Below, piece after piece: positions 46,791 through 59,427 of a DNA stretch of 64,000 nt (the first letter of the stretch is position 1; each line of letters starts with the position of its first letter). The stretch is taken from assembly GCA_028023455.1 (NCBI GenBank), contig JAQFVV010012446.1, positions 248,001 through 312,000 on the forward strand. The letters run 5' to 3'. Source of the DNA: Epiperipatus broadwayi. Taxonomy: Eukaryota; Onychophora; Udeonychophora; Euonychophora; Peripatidae. The notes beneath the pieces are model-generated. The model was not told the DNA's origin. It was given only the letters and a program-made list of their open reading frames with translations, and did not search any database. The position numbers were made by a program, and so were the translations under genes.

Positions 46791-49100
46791 CATTGATTTA
46801 TATATATAAAGCTATAGGAAAAAATAAATACTTATTTTCAAATTTTGATAGACAAAGAATTTGTCTAACACTGTCTAGAAGTAAATGCATTAAATTTAAT
46901 AAAAAGATTAAATATATATAGTTTGCATTACTTTTTCCTTTATGATAGGAAGAGAATCAAACCGTATTGCATCGTGACTGTTTTCACTAACGCTTGGTTT
47001 CCCATGCACACTATGAATGATTGACCAATGCCAGAAAGAAAAGTGTTACTAGCGCTAAATTGAAAATTAAAATGTAAAAGCTAATTATCTCAAACTTAAT
47101 TAAAGAAAACCAAAATTGATCTGGTGATATTTATAATCAAAATTTAGCTCTTAATAGTCATTTCGTTATCTCAAACATCATTAGAAAGTTGCTAAGTTTT
47201 TAATTGCAATGAACACTTATATTAGACTCTCTAAAGTAAATTAGCCAAATACTTTACATATATGATAAACCAATATCTTCACTATTTAGTACTAATAAGA
47301 CCATTCAATGGCTAAAATTTAACATCATACGAATATTGTTATCAAAAAGTAATAATAGCAAATATTCGTAAACTTATTGTTATTATTACTATACAATATA
47401 ATCTATAATAAAAGCATTTTACAATAATAATGATGATGATGCTAATAACAAAAGTAGTCATAATAATAATCATAATAATTCATTATAAACCTCTCTCTAT
47501 AAATTAGCCTGAACCACACATCAACTACTTCTTTGCATAAAATTACAAGTAATACCTAACATATATATATACATATTTTCCAATCGCCTTTTTTATTTTT
47601 GTTGGCTATTACTTAAAAAATATTTGATGTGAACCTTCTGAAAGAAAATACGATACATCCTATAACTTGTACAATTGAGATGCATTTATTCAAAGATAAA
47701 ATTAGTTAATATTGCAACGTCAAAAAAAAAAAACGATTAAGCAATCTCGCTTTTATAATTGGAATCTGTGTGTATCGCTACTCTAAAAAAAAACATAATA
47801 ACTGCTAATAAACTTCTTTCAAAAGTAAAGTTTAAAATGTTCAGGGGGAAAAAGTAGAACTTTATAAAGTATCAAACGATAAACAATCACGCTTTTTATT
47901 TATACTGAATTCAAAAGCTGAAGTAGGTTAAAATTATTTTGAAAAAATAGAAATGTTATATACCTAAGTTATATGAGGGGAAAAAGCTAGATATTAAAAT
48001 ATTCGTTTAATAAAATATAATCTTATTTTTGGACGACTAACTGTCTACAAGATTTATCAGAATTTTTTTTGTTTCAATTAATATATAATAAAATATATTT
48101 GCAATGATTGGTTTTTTTTAATAAATTTACATAAACTTCAACTATAGGTATTTTTCAATTCTTTTAATATTTATTAGAAACAATTTATAATGGCTTATTT
48201 TGAAATGAATCTGAAAAATATTATAAATTAGTAAATAAATGATTAAATAGACAGCCGCTCGAAGTTTATGAAATGTTGGATCACTCTTACAATAGAGTGA
48301 TCTTCGATAAAGAAACAGGTAACAATTAGCTTTAAAATTCATTATTTTACGGCTGCGTTAAACTGCCAATGAAACTCTAAATTAATAACCCTGTATAAGT
48401 TAACTAAATAATAAATTCAAATAATGGCACTTTCCCTTTCTCTTACTTCAAAACAAATACATACAGGCACACACAAAATCTCCAATTTTGATTTCTTTTC
48501 AATGGAAAAAAAAATCAAAATAAAAAACCTGAAGTAATAATTTAAACAATTTAAATTTTAATATGCTTTATGAAAAAGCAAAAAAAATATTATAATCTGT
48601 AGAAGGTAACAGTTTTATTTCGAATAGTGCAGTCGACTAACGTATGGCTACCCACTATGTTTAAAAGCGATTGGAATCATAAAAATAATTGCTTGTATTT
48701 TTTGTAAAATCAGAAATACCATATCAAAAAATTGAATATATCAGCTAAAAAAGAATAGGATTATTCTTCCTAAGAATATTTATCTAACAAACTGAGAAGC
48801 AGCTAAAAATATTTCTTTAAAGTAATATTTATTAAGGCTATATATAACTTTAAGACTATGCGCCTGAACAAACGACAGTAGGGACTTCTGCAAATCTTTA
48901 ACACATGATTTATTTAGAAGACAAGAGCGGTCGGCGCCTGAAAAAAACGGCGGTTTTTTCAGGCGCATAGTCTTAAGGTTATATCCTTAATTAAAAAAAA
49001 GCGCTTTATAAATATAATTATTTCTTTAAATTAATAGGGTTAATATTTCCGTGAACAGACCCCACAAAGAGTAAAAACATAGTATAGTAGTAAATATTAC

Positions 49101-49370
49101 CTGCGTTTAATGTATTTATGTCCTCCAAATCTTGATGAATTTCGCACTATCTTTCTCTTCAGACTATTTCAAAATAATAGATATTCTTCACAAATTCTGT
49201 GGCTAAAATATCGTCAGTCAGGATAAGTTTCTGAATAAGCAGCGTTTCAATCATATATTTTCAGCAACTGGCCGTATCACGTGACAATCACTGATAATTA
49301 GATCTTTTAGAAGTCGCTGATTGATAAGCTGATGACGCAAGATACGAACTACAAGTTGTTTTTCACACCT
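49101..49370 (-). promoter_or_regulatory. Candidate promoter and 5'-UTR exon copy 2
   Basis: The donor is ACGCAG|GTAATA at 49101/49100. The exon would be non-coding: no ATG opens a frame into exon 2 and a phase-free leader is enough. About 260 bp upstream lies GTTTTTCA-9 nt-TGAAAAAC (49358-49382), whose spacer holds TCACACCT, the reverse of the T-box consensus AGGTGTGA, and then GTGCAC. 'TTGCGTCA' (CRE/C-EBP-like, minus strand) lies just below it near 49333. It is the nearest copy to exon 2 with a normal donor. Confidence 0.45.
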
Positions 49371-50154
49371 GTATTGAAAAACAAGTGCACTTGTTTTTGA
49401 AATTTTTATTTTACGTATAAATATTTTTATTCATGTAGGATTTCAAGAACCTTGGCCTTTACTACAATATTTATATATTAATTAAAAGGCATTTTTTAAC
49501 TATCAGAAGTGAATAAGTCTTTGCTGTATATATATATATATTAATTTTTTTCCGGAATCATTTATAATTTAAGAATGCGATCGCTTTAAAGATAATCTGT
49601 TTTTTTTTAATTTTTAAATAAACAAATATTTGAATTTAATATTATTTTGTTCATAGTGAATTCTGTTTTATTAATATGCAAAAATAACTTTCTGACCAAT
49701 ACAAGCAAATACTGTAAAAAATGATTTTAAAAAAAGGAATGGTGGTAGAGACCTGAACTCAAAGATGGTAAATTTCTTAGTTTGATTTTCTTCTGAATTA
49801 AACTGTTAATATTTTATTTTCAAAAGTATCAGCAAAAAGAAATCAACTGCAACTTAGTGTGATACTTATTCAAATTAAAATTTCATAAGATTTAAAGTGA
49901 GTTTTTAGATTATGGGCAAATCTGACCGGCTTTCAGTCGCTGGAATAACATGTAACTGTCACACATGCCCTTTCCTTCTTTTTTTTTTTAAAAAAAGTTA
50001 AAGTATAAATGTTCGCGAATAAAAGTTATTAAATAAAAGTTAGAGTTAAAAATTGAAAACTAAAAGCTTGCAAAAACATATATATATAAATCGCGTAGAT
50101 GGAAAATTATTAAAAAAAACTTAATTACAAAAAAAAAAAAGTATTTTTTTTTCG

Positions 50155-50243
50155 TCATGTGTCATAGCATCGGCCAGAAAGCGAACTCGTTAACCCGGGA
50201 CAACTACTTGTAGTCTGATCTCTCGACCACCAACGCTTGACAA
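50155..50243 (-). repeat. tRNA-like SINE (family 1)
   Basis: The minus strand runs from GTCAAGCGTTGGTGGTCGAG to GAGTTCGCTTTC and a closing GGCCGATGC. The T run at 50142-50152 is the A tail. Confidence 0.7.
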
Positions 50244-50286
50244 AAAGTATTTTAAAACTAAATTTTAAACAAAAACTTAGATTTTT

Positions 50287-50371
50287 TTCTCTCATGTGTA
50301 ATAGCATCAGCCGGGAAGCGAACCCGCTAACCCGGGACAAGTGACCTCTCGACTAGCAATGCTTGACAAAA
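50287..50371 (-). repeat. tRNA-like SINE (family 1), anticodon arm deleted
   Basis: The same head and B box as the copy at 50155, but the anticodon arm is shortened. It lies 45 bp from the preceding copy in the same orientation. Confidence 0.65.
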
Positions 50372-50389
50372 ACTTACTAAATTTTTAAT

Positions 50390-52700
50390 TGCAATTAACA
50401 CATATTAGACTCTCTAAAGTAAATTAACCAAATACTTTACATATATAACAAAATAATATTTTCACTATTTAGTAATAAGACCATCCAATGGTTAAAATTT
50501 AACATCATACAAATATTGTTAGCAAAAAATAATAATAGCACATATTCATAAATTTATTGTTGCTTTTATTACACAATATAATTTATAATAAAAGCATTTT
50601 ATAATATTAATAACGATGATGATGATGATGCTAATAACAAAAGCAATAATAATAACCATAATAATTCGTTATAAATCTTGGTCTATAAATTAGGCTGAAC
50701 CACCCATCAATTATTTTTTTGCATAAAGTTATAAGTAATACATAACACACATACACATATTTTCCAATTCCGTTTTTTATATTTCTTGGCTATTACTTAA
50801 AAAATATCCGATGTGAACCTGTTATGAAAGAAAATAAGATAAATCCTATAACTTGTAGAATTGAGATGCATTTATTCAAAGATAAAATTAGTTAATATTG
50901 CAACGTCAAAAAAAAAAAACGATTAAGCAATCTCGCTTTTATAACTGGAATCTGTGTGTATCGCTACTCTAAAAAAAACATAATAACTGCTAATAAACTT
51001 ATTTCAAAAGTAAAGTTTAAAAACTTTAGAGAAAAAAGGTAGAACTTTATTAAGCATAAAACGATAACCAATCACGCTTTTTATTTACACTGAATTCAAA
51101 AGATATAGTAGATTAAATTTATTTTGAAAAAATAGAAATGTTATACCTAAGTTACCTGGAAAAAAAAAGCTACATATTAAAATACTCGTTTAATAAAATA
51201 TAATCTTATTTTTTGACGACTAATTGTCTGACAAGATTTATCTGAATTTTTTTTGTTTCAATTAATATATAATAAAATATATTTCCAATGATTGGTTTTT
51301 TAAAATAAATTTACCTAAACTTCAACAATAGGTAATTTTCAATTCTTTTAATATTTATTGGAAACAATTTATAAATAGTTTATTTTAAAATGAATCTAAA
51401 AAATATTATAAATTAGTAAATAAATGATTAAATAGACAGTCGCTCGAAATTCAAGAAGCGTTAAATCACTCATACAATAGAGTGATCTTCGATAAAGTAA
51501 CAGGTAACAATTAGCTTTAAAATTCATTATTTTACGGCTGCACTAAACTGCCAATGAAACTAAATTAATAAGCCTATATAAATTAACTAAATATTAATAA
51601 ATTCAAATAATGACACCTTCCCTTTCTCTTACTTCAAAACAAATACATACAGGTACACACAGAATCAACAAATTTTGATTTCTTTTCAATGGAAAAAGAA
51701 ATGAAAATGTAAAACCTGAAGTAACTATTTAAACAATTCAAATTTTAGAATATACTATATGAAAAAGCAAAAAAATATTATCATCAGTAAAAGGTAACAA
51801 TTTTATTTTAAACGCGCAGTCGACTAAAATATGGATACATTGGAAGCATAAAAAATAATTGTTTTTATTCTTTGTAAAAATCAGAAATATTAGATTAAAA
51901 ATTGAATCTATCGACTAAAAAGAAATAGGATTCCTCTTCCTAAGAATATTTATGTAAGAAACTGAGAAGTAGTTACAAGTATTTCTTTAAATTAATAGGT
52001 TTAATATTATATCCGCGAACAGACGCTACAAGGAATAAAAACATGGTAGTAAATATTACCTGCGTTTAATGTATTTATGTTCTCCAAATCTTGATGAACT
52101 TCGCACTATTTTTCTCTTCGGACTATTTCAATATAATAGATATTCTTCCCAAATTCTGTGGCTAAAATATCGTCAAAGTCAGAATAAGTGTCTGAATAAA
52201 CAGCGTTCCAATCATAAGATTTTCAACAACTGACTGTATCACTTGACTATCACTAATAATTTGATCTTTTAGAAGTCGCTGATTGATAAGATGATGACGC
52301 AATATAGGAACTACACGTTGGTGTTTTTCACACCTGTATTGAAAAACAAGTGCACTTGTTTTTTTTAATGCTTTTATTTTACCGATAAATATTTTTATTC
52401 ATTTAGAATGTCAAAAATCATGGCTTTTACTACAATAATTGTATATTAAAAGATTTTTGTTTTTAACTATCAGAAGTGAAAAAGTCTTTGTTATATATAC
52501 ATATTCGAAATCATTTATAATATAAAGCTGCGATCGATCATTTTCTCAATAACGTTTAAACATACTCTGTTTTTTTATATTTTTAAATAAATAAATATTT
52601 GAATATTATTTTCTTAATAGTGAATTCTGTTTTATTAATATACAACAATAACTTAAACGTAAACTCAAACTTGTATACCAATACAAGCAAATATTATTAA
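50390..52700. repeat. Segmental duplication, extra copy of the 47160-49560 part
   Basis: Repeats 47160-49560 with small indels and carries its own leader-exon copy at 52060. The break between units lies in a SINE-rich 300 bp (50100-50390). Confidence 0.75.
52060..52335 (-). promoter_or_regulatory. Candidate promoter and 5'-UTR exon copy 3
   Basis: The donor is CGCAG|GTAATA at 52060/52059. The GTTTTTCA...TGAAAAAC inverted repeat includes TCACACCT at 52328-52335, the same spacing as copy 2. Confidence 0.4.
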
Positions 52701-53689
52701 AAATGTTTTTTTGTTTTTTTTTAGAAAAGGGGGGTGGGAGCAGAGGCCTGAACTCAAAGATGCTAAACTTCTTAGTTTAATTTTCTTCTGAATTAAATTG
52801 TTAACATTTTATTTTTAAATAAATCTTTTACTTGACAAAAGAATCAGCAAGAAATATCAAATATAAATTGATATGAAACATGTCCAAATGAAAATTTAAC
52901 AAGATTTAAAGTGAATTTTTAAATTACGGGCAAATCTGACCGGCTTACAGCCGTTGAATTAACGGTTATTAAGATTTAATCTTACGCGCAGTTAATTCGC
53001 AATGATCGTTGTATCTATTCAAAAAGTATTTGACCTTATGTAATGAAATAATCTTTTATGTATAAGAAGTAGCACGGAAATAAATATATATTTTCAATTG
53101 TTGACAAACAAATTTTTAAAATTAATCATTAATTAACAAAGTCTAGAAGTAAATTCATTAAATTTACCCCAAAAATGATGACTTCACTATTGCTTAGTAA
53201 ATATCTTGTTTGGTGATTACATATATATAAATATATTATTCTTTCCCTTAATACAACATGAGAATAATAGCTTATTGTACTGGACGGAGGCTTATTCTAC
53301 TATTCTACTAATGCTTATTTTCTCATGTGCCCCTATGAAATATTGGCCAGTGTCTGTAAGGCTAATATTAAAATTAAACTTTTTACAGCTAACCACTTCA
53401 AATTTAAAGAAAATAAAAGTTTATTTGGTGATATTTATAATCGAATGTTGTCTCAACAATATTAGTAGCCATTTTATTATTTCTAAATAATATTAAAAAA
53501 ATGTTGTGCTTTTAATTGCATACCACTGTATATCATCATCTAAAATAAATCAATCAACAGGTTTATATATGTAATAGATTAATCATATATTATTTTGTAC
53601 TAATAAGAACCTTCAACGTTAAAACATATTATTTTTATAATAATAAAATCAATTATTCATTATAAGTGTCGATATAATTAGGATTTGAA

Positions 53690-53890
53690 GTCAGACTTTT
53701 AAGTTCTCTACAGCTATCCACTCCACATTATACAACTGATATACACGACCGTATCCATGTGAAAAAGGTAAATGATCTCCCATATAGTACTTCCTGCTGA
53801 ACCAGCACTCATCAGTTGGTCTAGATTTGTTATCCTCATATCGAACTAAGCACTGATTGTATGTATGTGAGGGAATAATATGTATGTTGG
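53690..53890 (-). repeat. SINE family 3 copy
   Basis: The minus strand carries 'tagaccaactgatgagtgct', 'ggttcagcaggaag' and 'gtgtatatcagttgtataat', and ends 'aagtctgacttcaaatcc' (B-box-like). A close copy is at 63475-63625. Confidence 0.55.
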
Positions 53891-53939
53891 CCATCATGAA
53901 AATACCTACATTAGCCAGGAGGTCAAAATGTAACCTCTT

Positions 53940-54354
53940 CATTTCAGCTGATAATGGTGATGAAGATCTCCATCCCTACATCCTATTTTAAAGTGAAGTG
54001 TTGTGCACTCAGAAACCCTGAAGTCTGGATGAATATTATATTTCTTGAGACATATTTTAGTTAAAGAATATTTGTCTTGATTTTTGGAAAGTTGGGGTTT
54101 GGTAGAAAGCAAAGGAGGTGAATTCCATTTCAATTTTCCATTATAACCAGAGCATCCATTTTGAGTCTTTTTTTCACAAATAAATTTTTGTAATCGAATA
54201 TTACAACTTGATGTTGAGGGTTCTCCATAATTGTAGAAATCAGTGGGGCCTAATAAAGTCTGAATTACATCTTGAAATCTTGTTGGCGAATCAAAAACTA
54301 CATTTAATGCAGCGCCATTGGGAGTCAATGTATTATTATAATTTATCATTCCTA
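53940..54354 (-). pseudogene. Truncated duplicate of RNF111-like exon 2
   Basis: It keeps the acceptor (TTTTTTAG) and start (MINYNNTLTPNGAALNVVFD) of exon 2 for about 105 codons, then jumps at KKYNI to unrelated sequence (HPDFRVSECTTLHF...) and a stop. The second half and the donor are missing. It differs from the intact exon by about one residue in four, so it is not a recent copy or is unconstrained. Confidence 0.8.
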
Positions 54355-54777
54355 AAAAAAAATATTTCTATGACAAATTTAAAAGAAAAGTACAATTTCA
54401 ATGATTTATAAGTAATAATAAACTCTATCTATACACAATTTTGAGCTCTGTTAATTTTTTTTTACAATAAAATCTACTACGATAAAACATGAAGTTACCC
54501 CACAAGAAACACTATTCTAAACAGTATTTAAAGAGAAACGTTAATTTAAAAGAATGAGATTAATATCTAAAAGTTAACACATTTTAATCCCACATCGGTT
54601 TTGGGGCCAAACGGAAGATTCCTATAACTGCAATATATTTATTTTAAATTCCAACTAACCGATGAGATTTTTTTTGTTATTGAAAGAAACTCAAGTATTT
54701 TATTAAAATAAGAGATTAAATTTATTATCTTGAGAAAACGCTAAAGAGAGCAAAAATGCAATAATAAATATTATTAC

Positions 54778-55175
54778 CTGCGTTTAGTGTATTTGTTACT
54801 TTGAACTCTGATTGCTCCTATCACTAAAAGTAAGAGATCCTTTGATTTTTAAAATTCTCCTAGACAAGACTATAATCGCTATTCAAGTTGCTATTCTCAG
54901 CGGTTGATGATTTCAACTAATTAAATGATAGATTTCTCACCATCTTTTTTTCCTATTTAATTCTTTATAATTGATGTTTTTCACTTCTACTGTGGTTTTT
55001 AATTAGGACTAAAAGATCCTCAAAGTCAAGATCCGCTTCCAAAAAAAAAAAAACATTTTCATCAAACGATAACAAGCAATTGACCGGTTGACGATAACTC
55101 TTAATAATTATATCTTTCAGGACCTGCTCACTGACGTTGTCTAGACATTGTTTTTCAAATCCAGTGTTGAAAAAC
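54778..55175 (-). other. Candidate leader-exon copy 4
   Basis: The donor is ACGCAG|GTAATA at 54778/54777. It is the counterpart of 45397-45810 with the donor intact. The inverted repeat GTTTTTCA-10 nt-TGAAAAAC is at 55150-55175 but without the T-box-like spacer. It lies 5' of the truncated exon 2 copy. Confidence 0.4.
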
Positions 55176-55914
55176 AAGTGCACTCGTGTATTTATTTTAC
55201 GTTTAATGCCTTTATTTTTCTGATAAATATTTTTATTCATTTAGAATTTTGAAAATCTTAGTGTTTTACTAAAATAAGTTTACACTAATTAATAAAATTA
55301 ATTTAACAAAATTAATAACAGAAATAAATAAAATCAAATTCAAATATTTATATAAAAATTAAAAAGCACATAATTATGTTTCAGCGTTTTTGCATAAACG
55401 ATAGTAATCTTAAATTCCAAAAGATTTAGCTAAATATATACAGTATATGAGATTTTTCAGTTCTGAAAAAAGTCTACTTTTAATAAAATATTTATTGCAA
55501 TCGAATATTCTAATTAAAATGAGAAGTTTTTCTTGATAAAAAAAATCGAACTTATTTTTATTCTTGGAAAATAAGAACGGGCGGGAATGCGTAAAGTGAG
55601 ACTAAACTCAAAGATACTACAGTTTAGAATGACTTTTTTGAAAGATGCTTTTGTTTCTATACATATATATAAATCGATTACTAGATAAAATTACCAACAA
55701 AAAATGAAACAATTGTTGTTTAATAATGTATAACATGGACGAACTCAACTTTAATAAGATTTAAATTGCTTTTCTAGGTTATAGGCAACTCTACCCTGGC
55801 TCGAAGCAGCGCGACAGACATTAATATTTATACTAGGTGCTGTTAATTGAAGGTGATGTATCCATCTATCTATTCTCAAAATATTTAATATTATATAATG
55901 AAATAATGTGTTTA

Positions 55915-56005
55915 TATCCTGCGCGTCCGACTTGGCATCGTGGGGTTCCAGGATCGGTTCAGACCCTCTAACTATTTATGAACTCCCTAACGATAGAATC
56001 ATATG
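55915..56005 (+). repeat. SINE family 2-related copy (unit 2)
   Basis: The duplicate of 46690-46790, with small substitutions. Confidence 0.5.
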
Positions 56006-57027
56006 CGTTTGTTTTTATGGGTTTATATATATAAAGCTATACGAAAAAATAAATATTATTTTCAAATTTTGATAGACAAATTCTGAAAATTAATCTTTGA
56101 TTAACACTGTCTAAAAGGAAATGCATTAAAATTAATAAAAAGATTAAATATATAGTTTGCATTATTTTTTCCTTTATGATAGGAAGAGAATCTCACCGTT
56201 TTGTATCGTGACTATTTTCACTAACGCTTAGTTTCCCATGCATACTATGAAGGATTGACCAATGCCAGTAAGAAAAGGGTTACTAGCATTATATTGAAAA
56301 TTAAAATGTAAAAGCTAATTATCTCAAACTTGAAGAAAACCAAAGTTGATCTGGTGATATTTATAATCAAAATTTAGCTCTTAATAGTCATTTCGTTATC
56401 TCAAACATCATTAAAAGTTGCTAAGTTTTTAAATGCAATTAACAATTATATTAGACACTCTAAAGTTAATTAACCAAATACTTTACATATATATCCAACC
56501 AATATCTTTACTATTTAGTACTAATAAGACTATTCAATGGTTAAAATTTAACATCATTCGAATATTTTTAGCAAAATCTAATAATAGCACATATTTCTAA
56601 ATTTATTGTTATTTTTACTATAAAATATGATTTATAATAATAATGATGATGACGATGCTAATAACAAAAGTAATAATATTAATCATAATAATTCATTATA
56701 AATATCTGTCTATAAATTAGGCCGAACCACCCATCAATTATTTCTTTGCATAAAGTTATATATAACACATATATACATGTTTTCCAATTCCGTTTTTTAG
56801 TTTTGTTGGCTATTACTTAAAAAATATTTGATGTGGATCTGTTGTGAAAAAAAAAAGATAAATCCTATAACTTGGAGATTTGATTTGCATTTAATTAATC
56901 GAAAATAAAATTAGATAATCAGAGCAAAACTCTCCATACAGTATTGCCACCTGTGCTAAACAGAGTAATCAATGGATGCCAGGAGGCTTGTGCATAAAAT
57001 CCCTATCTAATGCCTACTCATCCAATA

Positions 57028-57069
57028 TCCCCAGACTAGTTTCTGGCTTGTGGCCTTCGTCAGTGAGAA
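57028..57069 (-). ncRNA. Hammerhead ribozyme-like motif (left copy)
   Basis: Minus strand: stem I UUCUCA/UGGGGA, core CUGACGA, stem II GGC/GCC with loop CACAA, then GAAA and CUAGUC with the expected cut after GUC. An A-A mismatch sits at the base of stem II. Helix III is only ACUAGU, self-complementary, as in the minimal hammerheads thought to act as dimers. Confidence 0.5.
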
Positions 57070-57530
57070 GCTTTGGATCTGAGAGCACTGCATCTAGATC
57101 TTAGGATCTAATGCAACCCTCTAGCAACCACCTTTTATCTCTACTTTAACTACAAAACTATGAGAATGAAATTGATTACTCTGTTTAGCACAGGTGGCAA
57201 TATTGTATGGAGAGTTTTGCTCTGTTTATCAACAATTAATGTGCTAGTATAGGAAATGTGATCATGTGATGCTTAATGGTTTAACACCAATCCTGCCTAA
57301 TAGGATAGTGGTGGCTATGGTTGTAAAAGAGCGAAAGACACCAAAATGTATGGGTGCTGAACTGAGTTCAGACCCATATGACTATATAAGCTACTGAGCT
57401 TAGATTGAAAATATTTTTTGTGTTTTCAATTTCATTCTCATAGTTTTGTAGTTAAGTAGAGATAAAAGGTGGTTGCTAGAGGGTTGCATTAGATCCTAAG
57501 ATCTAGATGCAGTGCTCTCAGATCCAAAGC

Positions 57531-57572
57531 TCCTCACTGACGAAAGCCACAAGCCAGAAACTAGTCTGGGGA
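57531..57572 (+). ncRNA. Hammerhead ribozyme-like motif (right copy)
   Basis: Plus strand: stem I UCCUCA (57531-57536) with UGGGGA (57567-57572), core CUGACGA (57537-57543), stem II weakened to two pairs, GAAA (57557-57560), and GUC with the predicted cut after 57566. It is the same layout as the left copy with one substitution in stem II. Confidence 0.5.
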
Positions 57573-58216
57573 TATTGGATGAGTAGGCATTAGATAGGGA
57601 TTTTATGCACAAGCCTTCTGGCATCCATTTATTACTCTGTTTAGCACAGGTGGCAATACTGTATGGAGAGTTTTGCTCTGTTTATCAACAATTAATGTGC
57701 TAGTATAGGAAATGTGATCATGTGATGCTTAATGGTTTAAAATTAGATAATATTGCAGCGTCAAAAAAAAAAAAAAAAATTAAGCAATCTCGCTATTATA
57801 ACTGGAGTTTGTGTGTGTCGTTACTCTAAAAAAACATAATAACTGCTAATAAGCTTGTTTCAAAAGTAAAGTTTAAAAACTTTATGTAAAAAAGTTAGGT
57901 TTCAAAAGTGAAGTTTTAAAACTTTAGGGGGAAAAGGTAGAACTTTATTAAGCATAAAACGATAAACAAGCACGCTTTTTATTTACACTGAATTCAAAAG
58001 ATATAGTAGATTTAAATTATTTTTAAAAAATAGAAATGTTATACCTAAGTTACATGAGGAAAAAAAAGCTACATATTAAAATATTCGTTTAATAAAATAT
58101 AATCCTATTTTTGAATCACTGTCTACAAGATTTATCAGATTTTTTTTTTGTTTCAATTAATATATAATAAAATATATTTGCGATGATTAGTTTTTTTTAA
58201 ATAAATTTACATAAAC

Positions 58217-58348
58217 TTCAACAATAGGGTCTTGCATTGGTGGTCGAGAGGTCAGCGTGACTGCCTTGCACTTGCAGGCAGTTGCCCGGGCTACGGGTTC
58301 GCGTCCCGGCCGATGCTATGACACTTAAAAAAAAATTTCAACAATAGG
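58217..58348 (+). repeat. tRNA-like SINE (family 1) with 12-bp target duplication
   Basis: TTCAACAATAGG at 58217-58228 and 58337-58348 flanks a 108-bp insert: GTCTTGCATTGG, an A box (TGGTCGAGAGG), an anticodon arm, GGTTCGCGTCCCGG, CCGATGC, GACACTT and an A run. A 7-bp acceptor stem GCATTGG/CCGATGC is intact. Unit 1 has no insert here (about 48140). Confidence 0.88.
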
Positions 58349-58924
58349 TAATTTTCAATTCTTTTAATATTTATTGGAAACAATTTATAAATAGTTTATT
58401 TTGAAATGAATCTGAAAAATATTATAAATGAGTAAATAAATGATTAAATAGACAGTCGCTCGAAATTTACGAAACGTTAGATCACTCAAACAATAGAGTG
58501 ATCTTCGATAAAGAAACAGGTAACAATTAGCTTTAAAATTCATTATTTTACGGCTGCAGTAAACTGCCAATGAAATTCTAAATTAATAAGCCTGTATAAA
58601 TTAACTAAATAATGAATTCAAATAATTGCATTTTCCTTTTCTCTTATTTCAAAACAAATACATACAGGCACACACAAAATCTCCAACAAATTTTGATTTC
58701 GTTTCAATGGAGAAAAAATGAAAATAAAAAACCTGAAGTAACTATTTAAACAATTCAAATTTTATTACACTTTTTTAAAAATCAAAAAAAATATTATCAT
58801 CAGTAAAAGGTAATTTTATTTTGAAACATATAGTAGACTAAAATATGGATACATTGGAAGCATACAAAATAAATGTTTCTATTCTTTGTAAAATCAGAAA
58901 TATCAGATCAAAAAATTAAATCTA

Positions 58925-58990
58925 GTCAAGCGTTGGTAGCCCAGAGGTCAGCGGGTTCGCTTCCCGGCCGATGCTATGACATATGGAAAA
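58925..58990 (+). repeat. tRNA-like SINE (family 1), internally deleted
   Basis: The head GTCAAGCGTTGGTAGCCCAG joins directly to CGGGTTCGCTTCCCGGCCG; the anticodon arm is missing. 'aaatt(a/g)aatcta' flanks it (58914-58925, 58991-59002). It is absent from unit 1. Confidence 0.75.
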
Positions 58991-59149
58991 ACAAATTGAA
59001 TCTATCAACTAAAAAAGGGATAGGATTCCTTTTCCTAAGAATATGTAAGAAACTGAGAAACAGCCACAAGTATTTCTTTAAAGTGATAGGTTAATTATAG
59101 TTCCGTGATAAGACACTACCAGGAATAAAAACATGGTAGTAAATATTAC

Positions 59150-59427
59150 GTGCGTTTAATGTATTTTTGTGTCCTCCAAATCTTGATGAACTTCGCACTA
59201 TTTTTCTCTTCGGACTATTTCAATATAATAGATATTCTTCACAAATTCTGTGGTTAAAGTATCGTCAAAGTCAGGATAAGTTTCTGAATAAGCAGCCTTC
59301 CAATCATAAGATTTTTAACAACTGACCGTATCACTTAACAGTCACTGATAATTAAATATTTTATAAGTCGCTGATTGATAAGCTGATGACGCAAGATATG
59401 AACTACACGTTGGTGTTTTTCACACCT
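59150..59427 (-). promoter_or_regulatory. Candidate promoter and 5'-UTR exon copy 5
   Basis: The donor is CGCAC|GTAATA at 59150/59149 (last exon base C instead of G). The GTTTTTCA...TGAAAAAC repeat has TCACACCT at 59420-59427. It is farthest from exon 2. Confidence 0.35.

Larger units (their letters stand above)
44480..49560. repeat. Segmental duplication, unit 1
   Basis: Collinear with 53945-59760 apart from insertions. In order: exon 2 region, leader copy with GC donor, SINE family 2 tail, (TGA)n-rich stretch near 47420, 'aaacgattaagcaatctcgc' at about 47730, and the leader-exon copy at 49101. The 47160-49500 part is also repeated at 50390-52700. Identity is high by eye (near 90% over long stretches). 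Confidence 0.8.
56906..57751. mobile_element. Foldback insertion with hammerhead-like motifs and 14-bp target duplication
   Basis: The insert is 56920-57737, flanked by TAAAATTAGATAAT at 56906-56919 and 57738-57751. The unit 1 site (about 47697) is empty. Its left part is an inverted copy of its right part. A segment of about 105 bp ('attactctgtttagcacagg' to 'gatgcttaatggttt') occurs as direct repeats at about 57176-57282 and 57633-57737 and, shorter, inverted at the left end. No protein frame is present. Relatives are at 19112-19320 and 41124-41225. It is probably non-autonomous and mobilised by a retroelement. Confidence 0.8.

Noticed and set aside
53206-53490. 94-codon frame and its relative at 63064-63291
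   Set aside because: The two are paralogous only because the whole DNA block is duplicated; indels between them break the frame, which argues against coding selection.
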